Shown piece after piece: positions 19,888 through 26,773 of a DNA stretch of 38,656 nucleotides. Source of the DNA: an uncultured Bacteroidales bacterium (GTDB lineage: Bacteria > Bacteroidota > Bacteroidia > Bacteroidales > Bacteroidaceae); contig CACYXI010000020.1 of NCBI GenBank assembly GCA_902778265.1, forward strand, positions 1 through 38,656, in the 5' to 3' direction. Under the pieces are notes generated by a model. The model was not told where the DNA came from. It saw only the letters and a list, made by a program, of their open reading frames with translations, and made no database searches. Both the position numbers and the translations under genes were made by a program. Each line of letters begins with the position of its first letter. Within the stretch, counting starts at the first letter, position 1.

Positions 19888-19997
19888 GAAAATTAAAAAG
19901 TAAAAATTAAAAAGTATGATTACTATATGCAGCGAAAAAGCTGTCGGTGAAGTACAAACCATACTTTTTAATTTTTATTTTTTACTTTTTATTTTCT
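19888..19997. repeat. A/T-arm palindromic element, copy B (core inverted)
   Basis: This has the same build as copy A, but the 51-nt core (19914-19964) is in the opposite orientation. Its reverse complement differs from copy C at one base. It starts just after the MscS stop codon. Confidence 0.85.
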
Positions 19998-20050
19998 TCA
20001 TAGTGTCATGTTTTGCTAAATAAAGTCATAGTGGAATGTGACAATATGAG

Positions 20051-20058
20051 TAATTTTG
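20051..20058 (+). promoter_or_regulatory. Possible -7 box for GH5
   Basis: TAATTTTG matches the Bacteroidota -7 consensus, but no TTTG box is seen about 20 bases upstream. If used, the transcript would include the AGGTT-word hairpin before the GH5 start. Confidence 0.35.
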
Positions 20059-20073
20059 TAGCCGAAATATTTT

Positions 20074-20161
20074 AAGGTTAGAAGGTTAGGAGGTTGTAGG
20101 TCAGCCTCGCTAATGAGCATTCCGACCTGAAAACCTAAAAACCTGATAACCTCGAAACCTA
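20074..20161. repeat. Iterated AGGTT-word inverted repeat
   Basis: The left arm (20074-20102) has AAGGTTAGAAGGTTAGGAGG and then TTGTAGGTC. The right arm (20122-20161) has GACCTGAAAACCTAAAAACC and then TGATAACCTCG and AAACCT. They are complementary word by word rather than base perfect. The GCATTCCGACCTGA segment here recurs at 22193-22206. Confidence 0.65.
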
Positions 20162-20170
20162 AAAAGAATT

Positions 20171-21505
20171 ATGAAATCCTTTTTTCTCACAGCATCGCTG
20201 CTGCTGATGTCTTCAATGCAAGTACTGGCTCAGGAATTTGAGTCGGCTACTTCTGCCGTTACCAATATGCGAGTGGGGTGGAATCTCGGCAATACACTCG
20301 ACTCCAATTCGGGCGCAACGGATAATATGTGGATAGAGAAATGGTCTGCCCGAAATCCTTCCGACTACGAAACGGCATGGGGACAGCCAGTAACCACCGA
20401 GGCTACTATCAAAATGTTCAAGGAAGCGGGCTTCAATGCAATCCGCGTTCCCGTGACGTGGTACCCTCACATGGGCGTGCAGGTCAACGACCTCAAATGG
20501 GATCTCTCTGCGTGGTCGCCTACTCAGGTGGATGCCGTGTGGATGGCTCGCGTAAAGGAAATCGTTGACTATGTGGTGAATAACGGAATGTACTGCATCA
20601 TCAACGTGCACCACGATACTGGCGAGGCTTCTACGGCATGGATGCGTGCATCAGTAGCCAACTACAACAAGTACAAGGACATTTACGAAAACCTCTGGAC
20701 GCAGATTGCTACCGAGTTCAAGGACTATGACGAGCATCTGCTCTTTGAGGGCTATAACGAGATGCTCGACACCTACGGCTCTTGGTGCTTTGCGTCGTTC
20801 GCCGCTTCGGGGCAGTATAATGCAGCCTCGGCAGCCGACTCTTACAAGGCCGTGAACAACTATGCGCAGTCCTTCGTAAATGCCGTGCGTGCCACAGGCG
20901 GAAACAATTCCTATCGCAACCTCATTGTGAACTCCTACGGCTCTTGCTGTGGTTCAGGCAACTGGAATCAGCATCTTCTCGAACCGCTCAAGTATCTTGA
21001 TCGTCCTACAGACGAGGCAAGCAATCACATCATCTTTCAGCTTCACTATTACCCAAGTATCAAGGATCTCTCATGGGCAAAGACCGAGTGTAATACAATG
21101 CTGGGTGCCATCAAGACTCATCTTCAGGGCAAGGCTCCCGTTGTCTTCGGAGAGTGGGGTACTGCCAATGATGTTGTGGCTAACATGGACGACTACAATA
21201 CGCAGTATAAGCAGAACAAGGTGGATTTCGCCCGTTATTTCGTAGAGAAATGCAAGGCGGCTGGCATCACCACGTTCTATTGGATGGGACTTTCCGATAG
21301 AGACGACCGCAAGAATCTGAAATGGACGCAACCCGACCTCAAGGATGCCATTATCAAGGGATATTACGGTGATGCAGGATATACTTCAATCGAAAATGTT
21401 TCTGTTGCATCTCCTTCAAAGCCACGTAAGCAGATTGTGAATGGCAAGGTGGTTGTTGTCAAGGGCGAAGACAAATACATTGTAGATGGAACTCGTATGA
21501 AATAG
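20171..21505 (+). CDS. GH5 endoglucanase with C-terminal sorting-like module
   Basis: This retaining family 5 glycosidase is probably an endo-beta-1,4-glucanase. The opening MRVGWNLGNTLDSN is typical of the GH5_4-like branch, which also contains xyloglucanases and lichenases. Other motifs are NAIRVPVTW and INVHHD, the acid/base Glu at about 197 (FEGYNEM), and the nucleophile Glu at about 328 (VVFGEWGT). The signal peptide ends VLAQ. After the barrel, residues about 402-444 form a short module (TSIENV, then NGKVVVVKGEDKYIVDGTRM). It resembles the C-terminal tails of many Prevotella secreted proteins and may be a type IX secretion signal. A palindrome that can act as a terminator follows. Confidence 0.92.
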   Translation: MKSFFLTASLLLMSSMQVLAQEFESATSAVTNMRVGWNLGNTLDSNSGATDNMWIEKWSARNPSDYETAWGQPVTTEATIKMFKEAGFNAIRVPVTWYPHMGVQVNDLKWDLSAWSPTQVDAVWMARVKEIVDYVVNNGMYCIINVHHDTGEASTAWMRASVANYNKYKDIYENLWTQIATEFKDYDEHLLFEGYNEMLDTYGSWCFASFAASGQYNAASAADSYKAVNNYAQSFVNAVRATGGNNSYRNLIVNSYGSCCGSGNWNQHLLEPLKYLDRPTDEASNHIIFQLHYYPSIKDLSWAKTECNTMLGAIKTHLQGKAPVVFGEWGTANDVVANMDDYNTQYKQNKVDFARYFVEKCKAAGITTFYWMGLSDRDDRKNLKWTQPDLKDAIIKGYYGDAGYTSIENVSVASPSKPRKQIVNGKVVVVKGEDKYIVDGTRMK

Positions 21506-21520
21506 GATTTATGATGGGTA

Positions 21521-21582
21521 TAACGCTAAGGCGCTAAGACGCAAAGTTTTTTATTTCTCTGCGTCTTAGCGTCTTAGCGTTT
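21521..21582. repeat. AACGCTAAG-word palindrome, likely terminator of GH5
   Basis: The left arm (21521-21546) and right arm (21558-21582) pair at about 24 of 26 positions. Each has two GCTAAG-type words and GACGCAAAG, around a T-rich loop. Related copies with the same words are at 21702-21763 and 26774-26831. Confidence 0.8.
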
Positions 21583-21603
21583 TATATAATTTCCGCCGAA
21601 AAA

Positions 21604-21647
21604 CGTGACAAATGCGTGACTTAGTACCGTGTCACACACACGTCACG
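21604..21647. promoter_or_regulatory. Dyad of GTGAC words at 11-base spacing
   Basis: CGTGAC occurs at 21604 and 21615, and its complement GTCAC(G) at 21631 and 21642. Both pairs are 11 bases apart, and the whole is symmetric around about 21625. The helical-turn spacing and dyad are what a multimeric DNA-binding protein site would show. A TAATTTTG -7-like box is 32 bases downstream (21679-21686). It may equally be another iterated-word palindrome. Confidence 0.4.
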
Positions 21648-21701
21648 CTATTCTTTACCTTATTTATATGGAATATATTAATTTTGCACCCGCAATTTAT
21701 C

Positions 21702-21763
21702 AAACGCAAAGACACAAAGACACGGAGCTTTATTTTCTTTGCGACTTAGCGTCTTTGCGTTCG
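21702..21763. repeat. AACGCAAAG-word palindrome, second copy
   Basis: The left arm AAACGCAAAGACACAAAGAC (from 21702) pairs with the right arm (21737-21763, CTTTGCGACTTAGCGTCTTT and on). It is less perfect than the copy at 21521. No gene lies between the two. Confidence 0.7.
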
Positions 21764-21918
21764 AAAAAAGAATTGTCACTTGCAAAATAAAAATCTCTCG
21801 CAAAATAGTCAATTAAATACTCTTATAAAATAATTATTAAAAGTTATTTATTACCGCCTTTCTACCATGTAAAAAAGTGTGAAATAACACTAAACTGCCA
21901 AAGATTTTTACGAAATCG

Positions 21919-21949
21919 TTTGCGGTATCAAAAAAAAGTGTTATCTTTG
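21919..21949 (+). promoter_or_regulatory. Promoter of candidate small RNA
   Basis: TTTG (21919-21922) and TATCTTTG (21942-21949) are separated by 19 bases, a near-ideal match to the Bacteroidota promoter. No open reading frame begins within the next 100 bases. Confidence 0.8.
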
Positions 21950-21955
21950 CACTCG

Positions 21956-22048
21956 TAATGGGATGTTAAGAAAAGATATTCCCCATTATGATTGAATATT
22001 AGTTGCAATTGAATAGTCGCCACGTTGTGAAAACGAGGCGGCTTTTTT
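21956..22048 (+). ncRNA. Candidate small RNA with intrinsic terminator
   Basis: The predicted transcript is about 93 nt. It begins at the expected distance from the promoter and opens with a hairpin (TAATGGG 21956-21962 with CCCATTA 21982-21988). An A/U-rich single-stranded middle (21989-22015) follows. It ends in a strong terminator: GTCGCCACGTT (22016-22026) with AACGAGGCGGC (22032-22042), one A-A mismatch, then six T. It encodes no obvious peptide. It could also be an attenuated leader of the downstream His/Cys-rich protein gene, but about 270 bases of repeats and a separate -7 box lie in between. I do not recognise it as a named RNA family. Confidence 0.6.
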
Positions 22049-22055
22049 GCTTTTA

Positions 22056-22206
22056 TAGGTTGTAAGGTCGGCATTGGTTAGAAATTAAAAAGTAAAAAAT
22101 AAGAAGTTAAAAGTATGGTTTGTACTTCACCGACAGCTTTTTCGCTGCATATGGTAATCATACTTTTTATTTTTTACTTTTTACTTTTCAATAGCATTCC
22201 GACCTG
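22056..22206. repeat. A/T-arm palindromic element, copy C, nested in a GGTCGG inverted repeat
   Basis: Copy C of the A/T element spans 22081-22191, with its core at 22113-22163. It is bracketed by AGGTTGTAAGGTCGGCATTG (22058-22077) and its partial complement GCATTCCGACCTGAAGACCT (22193-22212), giving a nested palindrome. More AACCT words run to 22243. Confidence 0.75.
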
Positions 22207-22301
22207 AAGACCTCATAACCTTATAACCTCCCAACCTCCCCAAAACCCTTAAAAAAAGTTATTTTTGTGGGAGAGAGTGATGATGTTATCGCAGTAATTA
22301 G

Positions 22302-22309
22302 TAACTTTG
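22302..22309 (+). promoter_or_regulatory. Possible -7 box for the metal-uptake genes
   Basis: TAACTTTG is a good -7 match, but no TTTG is seen at the usual distance. Transcription would start near 22316, essentially at the predicted GTG start (22315). The message would then be leaderless, or the real start would be ATG 22351. Confidence 0.4.
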
Positions 22310-22314
22310 CAACC

Positions 22315-22677
22315 GTGAAACTGAAAACGAGAAGATACATAGCCGCTTGGATGCTATTGGCAGTCTTTTTGCCAATGCTTATTTTCTCGTCGCTTCATGT
22401 GCATGAAGAGGATAACACCTCAAGCGTGGTGACTGAATGCGCCGATTGCGTGCATCACACCTGTCACGGACACATGACTGCGGCGAGCCACTGGGCGCAC
22501 GACTGTGTCCTCTGTCAGTTTCTCACTCTCACATTCTTAGCCACCGCCACTGTCAGCTTCACGTTCGTCAACCGAGCTGTCAGTGTAACAATCGATGCCC
22601 AGCAACCCAGCGTTTGTGTTGCCCGTAGAGGCATCGTAGGCTTACGCGCACCCCCAGCTTTTCTCCATTTCGTTTAA
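22315..22677 (+). CDS. Small His/Cys-rich membrane protein next to TonB receptor
   Basis: This 120-residue protein is of unknown function. It begins KLKTRRYIAAWMLLAVFLPM, a membrane helix or uncleaved signal, followed by FSSLHVHEED. The middle is rich in metal ligands (ECADCVHHTCHGHM, then HWAHDCVLCQF), and a second hydrophobic stretch follows (LTLTFLATATVSFTFV). From memory, small proteins of this layout often precede metal-related TonB receptors in Bacteroidota. A role in binding, sensing or passing on zinc or copper is inferred from that and from the neighbours. The GTG start keeps the basic N-terminus. The frame is open further upstream to 22267, and an ATG exists at 22351. Confidence 0.65.
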   Translation: MKLKTRRYIAAWMLLAVFLPMLIFSSLHVHEEDNTSSVVTECADCVHHTCHGHMTAASHWAHDCVLCQFLTLTFLATATVSFTFVNRAVSVTIDAQQPSVCVARRGIVGLRAPPAFLHFV

Positions 22678-22769
22678 TTAGGGGAAGCTGGTATCTGTTT
22701 TGATGCCAGCCATATTAAACGTGAGTTTTGACGAATTTTATCAACTTGTATGTTGTTGAAAACATGTGG

Positions 22770-22975
22770 TTGAATTAGCTCTGAAAGAGCGACATCTAAA
22801 AGGGCGGTTCGTAAGAGCCGTTATTATGAGCATTATAGTAATGTGAGGTCTGAAGGACCGACCTTATTATATGTATATTAGGTGTCGCACCTACGGCGCT
22901 CACTAAAGAATACGGCATCATAGTGACAGCCCTTACGGACTGCCCTGTTAGGTGTCGCACCTTCGGCGCTTTTCA
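22770..22975. repeat. Cluster of short REP-like palindromes
   Basis: This spacer holds GCTCTGAAAGAGC (22778-22790), a GGTC-TGAA-GGACC hairpin (22847-22859) and a 23-base direct repeat with one mismatch. The repeat is TTAGGTGTCGCACCT, then a CGGCGCT block, at 22878-22900 and 22948-22970. No gene is seen. It separates the small membrane protein from the TonB receptor and could act on mRNA stability or be REP-type mobile DNA. Confidence 0.6.
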
Positions 22976-23022
22976 TCGGAACTCACGTTAGTTGCGTATT
23001 TTCATAGAAATGGAGGCAAATA

Positions 23023-25137
23023 ATGATAACATCCATTTTGACTGCGGCGCTGATGGCGTGCGTAGCAGAAACTCGTGGTTGTGTGGCACCCGAAGATACT
23101 ACGGTGGCGCTGCATGGAGTGACCGTGAGCGGACAGCGACAGCGCGATTTCCAGATGCGTACCTCGCAGTCGGCTGTGCAGGTTAGCCACGACTATCTGC
23201 AAGAGCATTTCTCAGGTTCGCTGATGCAGACGCTTGAGGGAATACCTGGTGTCAAGGCGATGTCAATCGGATCGGGGCAGTCGAAGCCTACGATTCGCGG
23301 TCTCGGCTATAACCGTATGGTGGTGAGCGAGGACGGCATAAAGCACGAGGGACAGCAGTGGGGCGACGACCACGGACTGGAAATAGACCAGTTTGCCGTG
23401 GATCGTGCTGAGGTAATCAAAGGCCCTGCCGCGCTCCTCTATGGCAGCGATGCCATCGGTGGCGTGCTGAGCCTATACACCAACCACGTGCCTACCGAAC
23501 CGCTCACGGGTAGCGTGCAGGTGTTCGGTCGCTCGAATAATGAGCAGATCGGACTCACGGCGAAGCTCGGCGGAAGGCGCGGCAACTGGTTCTACCGTGT
23601 AGGCGCTACGTTCATCGACTATGCCGACTACAGCGTGCCAACCGACAGCATTCAGTATTATAGCTACTGGATTCGCCTAAAGGATAGGCGATTGCGTAAC
23701 ACCGCAGGCTGTGAGCGCGACGGAAGCGTGGTGCTGGGCTATGTAGGCTATCGATTCCATACCGACCTGCGCATCAGCGACTCATACTCCAAGAGCGGCT
23801 TCTTTGCCAATGCCCACGGACTTGAGGTGCGCCTTTCTGACATCGACTACGACCACTCGCGTCGCGACGTGGATCTGCCGTATCAATGGGTGAACCACTT
23901 CAAGGTGCTCAGTCACACCACGTGGCAGGGCGAACGTATGCGCTGGGAGGCTAACCTTGCGTGGCAGAACAATCACCGCGAGGAGCTTAGCGAGCCTGTG
24001 AGTCACGGCTATATGCCGCGCCCTGACGGAAAGCTTGAGCGACGTTTCGATAAGAACACCCTAACCGCCAACATCGGTATGCACCTCCCTTTGGGCGAGC
24101 AGCACGAGTTGAGCATGGGCATCAACGCGGAGTATCAGCGCAACCGTCGTGGCGGATGGGGATTCATCATTCCTGACTTCGAGACCGCCAGCCTCGGTGC
24201 CTATCTCATGGATCGCTACACGCTGAGCGAGAACCTGAAACTGAACGCGGGCATAAGGCTCGACCATGCCCATACACATATCAGTAGCTATCACGACTGG
24301 TTCCTCACACCTGTTGCCGAGGGCGATTCTGTGTATCAGGAACGCTCATCCAACGTGGATCGCGGATTTACCAGTCTCACTTGGTCGGCGGGCATCAACT
24401 ACTCCGTGGGTAAGTGGGTGCTAAAGGCTAACGTGGGTAAGAGCTTCCGTGTGCCAATCCCGAAGGAACTGGGGGCCGATGGTGTGAACTACCACATCTT
24501 CCGCTATGAGCGTGGTAATGCCAACCTCGATCCAGAGGAGAGCTACCAGATGGATCTCGGACTGCATTGGGATAACGACATCGTGTGCGTTCAGGTGGAT
24601 CCATACGTCAACTATTTCCCTAATTATATCTATCTCAACCCTACGGCTCAGTATGTGGAGGGCTTGCAGCTCTACCACTACACCCAGACACGTGTGCTAC
24701 GCTATGGCGTAGAAGCACAACTCACGTGGGTTATCTGCCCACATTGGGAAACGGAGCTAAAGGGCGAGTACCTGTATGCCGAGCAGCTATCGGGTCAGAA
24801 GAAAGGCTACACGTTGCCTTTCAGCACCCCGTGGTCTGTGGATGCAGGTGCGCGATATTCGTTTCAATGGCATGGCAACACTTTCGTTGGGCTTAATGCC
24901 CACATCGTGGGTACGCAGAACGAGATTGTGCCTCCCGAGAAGCCTACCGACGGCCATTGGACGCTTAACCTTTCGGCAGGAAAGCAGATACCGTTGCGTA
25001 GCAGTAAGCTGAACATAGCCCTGCACGCCGACAACCTGCTCAATCGCCGTTACTATGATCACACAAGCTACTACCGCCTCATTGACGTTCCCGAACCAGG
25101 GCGCAACGTGTCATTGATGGTCGGAGTGGAGTTTTAA
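23023..25137 (+). CDS. TonB-dependent outer-membrane receptor, probably for metal or metal complex
   Basis: This 704-residue receptor of the CirA/HmuR/ZnuD-like type has no SusC-style N-terminal extension. After a short, weakly charged leader (MITSILTAALMACVAETRG) comes a TonB-box-like VALHGVTVSGQ. The plug contains LEGIPGVKAMSIGSGQSKPT, then IRGLGYNRMVV and VIKGPAALLYGSDAIGGVL. The barrel fills the rest and ends with GRNVSLMVGVEF, with the expected aromatic C-terminus. His residues cluster in loops (VNHFKVLSHTTW; NHREELSEPVSHG). With the His/Cys-rich protein upstream and the DUF4625 lipoprotein downstream, zinc or copper uptake is a reasonable inference. Haem or a siderophore cannot be excluded. 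Confidence 0.88.
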   Translation: MITSILTAALMACVAETRGCVAPEDTTVALHGVTVSGQRQRDFQMRTSQSAVQVSHDYLQEHFSGSLMQTLEGIPGVKAMSIGSGQSKPTIRGLGYNRMVVSEDGIKHEGQQWGDDHGLEIDQFAVDRAEVIKGPAALLYGSDAIGGVLSLYTNHVPTEPLTGSVQVFGRSNNEQIGLTAKLGGRRGNWFYRVGATFIDYADYSVPTDSIQYYSYWIRLKDRRLRNTAGCERDGSVVLGYVGYRFHTDLRISDSYSKSGFFANAHGLEVRLSDIDYDHSRRDVDLPYQWVNHFKVLSHTTWQGERMRWEANLAWQNNHREELSEPVSHGYMPRPDGKLERRFDKNTLTANIGMHLPLGEQHELSMGINAEYQRNRRGGWGFIIPDFETASLGAYLMDRYTLSENLKLNAGIRLDHAHTHISSYHDWFLTPVAEGDSVYQERSSNVDRGFTSLTWSAGINYSVGKWVLKANVGKSFRVPIPKELGADGVNYHIFRYERGNANLDPEESYQMDLGLHWDNDIVCVQVDPYVNYFPNYIYLNPTAQYVEGLQLYHYTQTRVLRYGVEAQLTWVICPHWETELKGEYLYAEQLSGQKKGYTLPFSTPWSVDAGARYSFQWHGNTFVGLNAHIVGTQNEIVPPEKPTDGHWTLNLSAGKQIPLRSSKLNIALHADNLLNRRYYDHTSYYRLIDVPEPGRNVSLMVGVEF

Positions 25138-25170
25138 CCATTCACATTATTAATTATAGGAGTAATAAGT

Positions 25171-25274
25171 TAAAGTAAAAAGGAAAAATGAAAAATTAAA
25201 AAGTATGGTTAGTTTAGAGCTAATGGCGTAATCTGCCACTTTTTATTTTTTAATTTATAATTTTTACTTTTATT
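25171..25274. repeat. A/T-arm palindromic element, copy D (second core type)
   Basis: It has the same TAAAAAGT-type arms as copies A-C but a different core (GTATGGTTAGTTTAGAGCTA, then ATGGCGTAATCTGCCAC). It is nested inside an outer pair of AAGGAGTA-type words (25158-25169 and 25277-25289). It lies between the TonB receptor and the first lipoprotein gene. Confidence 0.7.
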
Positions 25275-25307
25275 ATCCTTGTACTCCTTCTAAAAAAATC
25301 AAAAACA

Positions 25308-25724
25308 ATGAAAAAGTATATCAACATGAGCCTTATGATGGCTCTTTTCGCAATGTTCACCTTGTGTTTCATCTCTTGTGGCGACGACGACGACGATAAG
25401 CCTGCAGCTCCTACAATCGTTATCAAGGAGGCTAACATAGAGGATGGTGACATTGTATGTGTTCAGGCTGACATTAAGGCTGAAGGTCGTACCAAAAATT
25501 TCATGCTCACTATCAACGGTAAGGATGGTAAGGAGAAGACTTCGCTCGCTATGGTTGAGGATAAGTACACCGGCAAGCTCAACATCGATGGTTTCCACGT
25601 GCACGTTGATATCAAGGGTAGAGACGTAGTAGAGGGCGATGTGCTCACTCTCATCGTTTACGATGCCGAGGGGCAGAGTGGTAGCGCGAAGAAGGAAATC
25701 ACCGCCGAGGAAGAGGAAGAGTAA
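25308..25724 (+). CDS. Surface lipoprotein of unknown function
   Basis: This 138-residue lipoprotein has a lipobox FISC (Cys at residue 24) followed at once by GDDDDDK. Such acidic residues after the cysteine match the Bacteroidota surface-export signal, so it probably faces outside. The mature part (PTIVIKEANIEDGDIVCVQA and on) looks like a single beta-sandwich. It contains an HVHV segment near residue 100 (DGFHVHVDIKG) and an acidic tail (TAEEEEE). No catalytic motif is seen. It sits between two related palindromic elements (D and E) in the putative metal-uptake group. Metal or ligand binding is only a guess from context. Confidence 0.75.
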   Translation: MKKYINMSLMMALFAMFTLCFISCGDDDDDKPAAPTIVIKEANIEDGDIVCVQADIKAEGRTKNFMLTINGKDGKEKTSLAMVEDKYTGKLNIDGFHVHVDIKGRDVVEGDVLTLIVYDAEGQSGSAKKEITAEEEEE

Positions 25725-25725
25725 A

Positions 25726-25812
25726 GAAAAGTAAAAAGTAAAAATTAAAAAGTAAAAAGTATGGTTACTTTGGAGCTAACCTTCGTGATTTACCACTTTT
25801 TACTTCTTACTT
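25726..25812. repeat. A/T-arm palindromic element, copy E (second core type)
   Basis: The core GTATGGTTACTTTGGAGCTA, then ACCTTCGTGATTTACCAC, resembles copy D. It starts immediately after the lipoprotein stop, so copies D and E bracket this one gene. Confidence 0.7.
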
Positions 25813-25839
25813 ATGATTATCCGTAATTCCGTGACAGGC

Positions 25840-26021
25840 GGGCTGAAAGCCCAAAAGCACTTAGCCCAGGGCAACGTCCTGGGTATAGTGAGCGAGCTTG
25901 TTCGCCCTGTAAGGGCAAAAGCTCTAATATGAGGTAATGCTTTTGCCCTTACAGGGCGAAAATACCCACCTCCATCTACCTAGGGCGATGCCCTAGGCTA
26001 TGAGCTTTTGCCCCTTCGGGG
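25840..26021. repeat. Cluster of G/C-rich REP-like palindromes
   Basis: Consecutive hairpins are GGGC-TGAAA-GCCC (25840-25852), CCCAGG/CCTGGG (25865-25883), CCTAGGGC-GAT-GCCCTAGG (25979-25997) and GCCCC-TTCG-GGGC (26010-26021). The two blocks CGCCCTGTAAGGGCAAAAGC (25903-25922) and GCTTTTGCCCTTACAGGGCG (25939-25958) are exact reverse complements. No gene is present in the 338-base gap between the lipoprotein genes. Confidence 0.75.
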
Positions 26022-26062
26022 CGCTATCGGATGATTGCGGATAATCAAATATAAATATTTTT

Positions 26063-26536
26063 ATGAAGATAAAATTTTTGACATTATCACTGCTGTGCGC
26101 ACTAAGTGCGTGCAGCAGTTCTGACGATGACGGCGAGAAGGATATGCAGAAGCCCGTCATCAGCGATCAGGGCATTGTAGCCAACCCGATTGATTGTCAG
26201 CAGTATAAGCGTGGTGAGGTTATTCCGTTCCATTATCTCATGACCGATGACGAGGAACTGGGTGCCTATAACATCGAGATCCATAATAATTTCGACCACC
26301 ACACGCATAGCACCACCGCTACCGAATGCACTATGGAGGCGCAGAAGTCGCCTGTGAATCCGTGGGTGTATAATCAGGATTTCACCATACCAGCGGGGCT
26401 GCGCGAGTATGATGCGCGTCACGACATTAAGATTCCGTCTGACATTGACCCAGGCGACTATCACTTCATGGTTCGCCTCACCGACCGCGCTGGATGGCAG
26501 CAGCTCCATGCCGTTGCGGTGAAGATTGTGGAGTAG
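26063..26536 (+). CDS. DUF4625 family surface lipoprotein
   Basis: This 157-residue lipoprotein has signal peptide MKIKFLTLSLLCALSAC with the lipid cysteine at residue 17. SSSDDDGE follows, a surface-export-type signal. The rest fits the DUF4625 pattern I recall: KPVISDQGIVANPIDCQQYK near the start, RGEVIPFHYLMTDDEELGAY, and the end GDYHFMVRLTDRAGW. A His-rich stretch, IHNNFDHHTHST, at about residues 74-85 is a plausible metal-binding loop. It likely works with the TonB receptor three genes upstream, as a surface metal-binding partner (inference). REP-like hairpins follow directly. Confidence 0.8.
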   Translation: MKIKFLTLSLLCALSACSSSDDDGEKDMQKPVISDQGIVANPIDCQQYKRGEVIPFHYLMTDDEELGAYNIEIHNNFDHHTHSTTATECTMEAQKSPVNPWVYNQDFTIPAGLREYDARHDIKIPSDIDPGDYHFMVRLTDRAGWQQLHAVAVKIVE

Positions 26537-26565
26537 GGCTATATATAATAAGGTGGAAACGAAGC

Positions 26566-26663
26566 AGCCACCACGTCAAAGGTTGGCGTGGTGGCTGGTT
26601 TTGGTTTGCCACGTCAAACTTGGCGTGGCTGGGGGTGGTTTGCCACGTCAAACTTGGAGTGGC
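26566..26663. repeat. Three tandem REP-like hairpins (CCACGTCAAA family)
   Basis: The units at 26566-26596, 26608-26629 and 26642-26663 share GCCACGTCAAA-CTTGG-CGTGGC. The first has a longer stem (AGCCACCACG with CGTGGTGGCT). The spacers are short and T/G-rich (TGGTTTTGGTTT and GGGGGTGGTTT). This is the clearest REP-like array in the window. No gene is present between 26537 and 26837. Confidence 0.8.
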
Positions 26664-26773
26664 ATTACATACAGCTCTCTACCCCGAGGGTAGTCGCTAT
26701 TGCGGTCATTATCGCCGCCAGCGTCTGAAGAATGAATTTCCATGTTTCCTTTTTCATAGTAGTAATGTTTTGT

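Noticed and set aside
21679-21686. TAATTTTG as a full promoter
   Set aside because: It has no -33 TTTG partner and no gene or clear RNA directly downstream; it is mentioned only beside the GTGAC dyad.
22992-23186. 64-codon frame overlapping the start of the first TonB receptor
   Set aside because: It overlaps the receptor in another frame, with no domain and no export signal; treated as a chance frame.
25840-26021. CRISPR array
   Set aside because: The repeats are palindromes of different sequence with no constant repeat-spacer length and no cas genes nearby.
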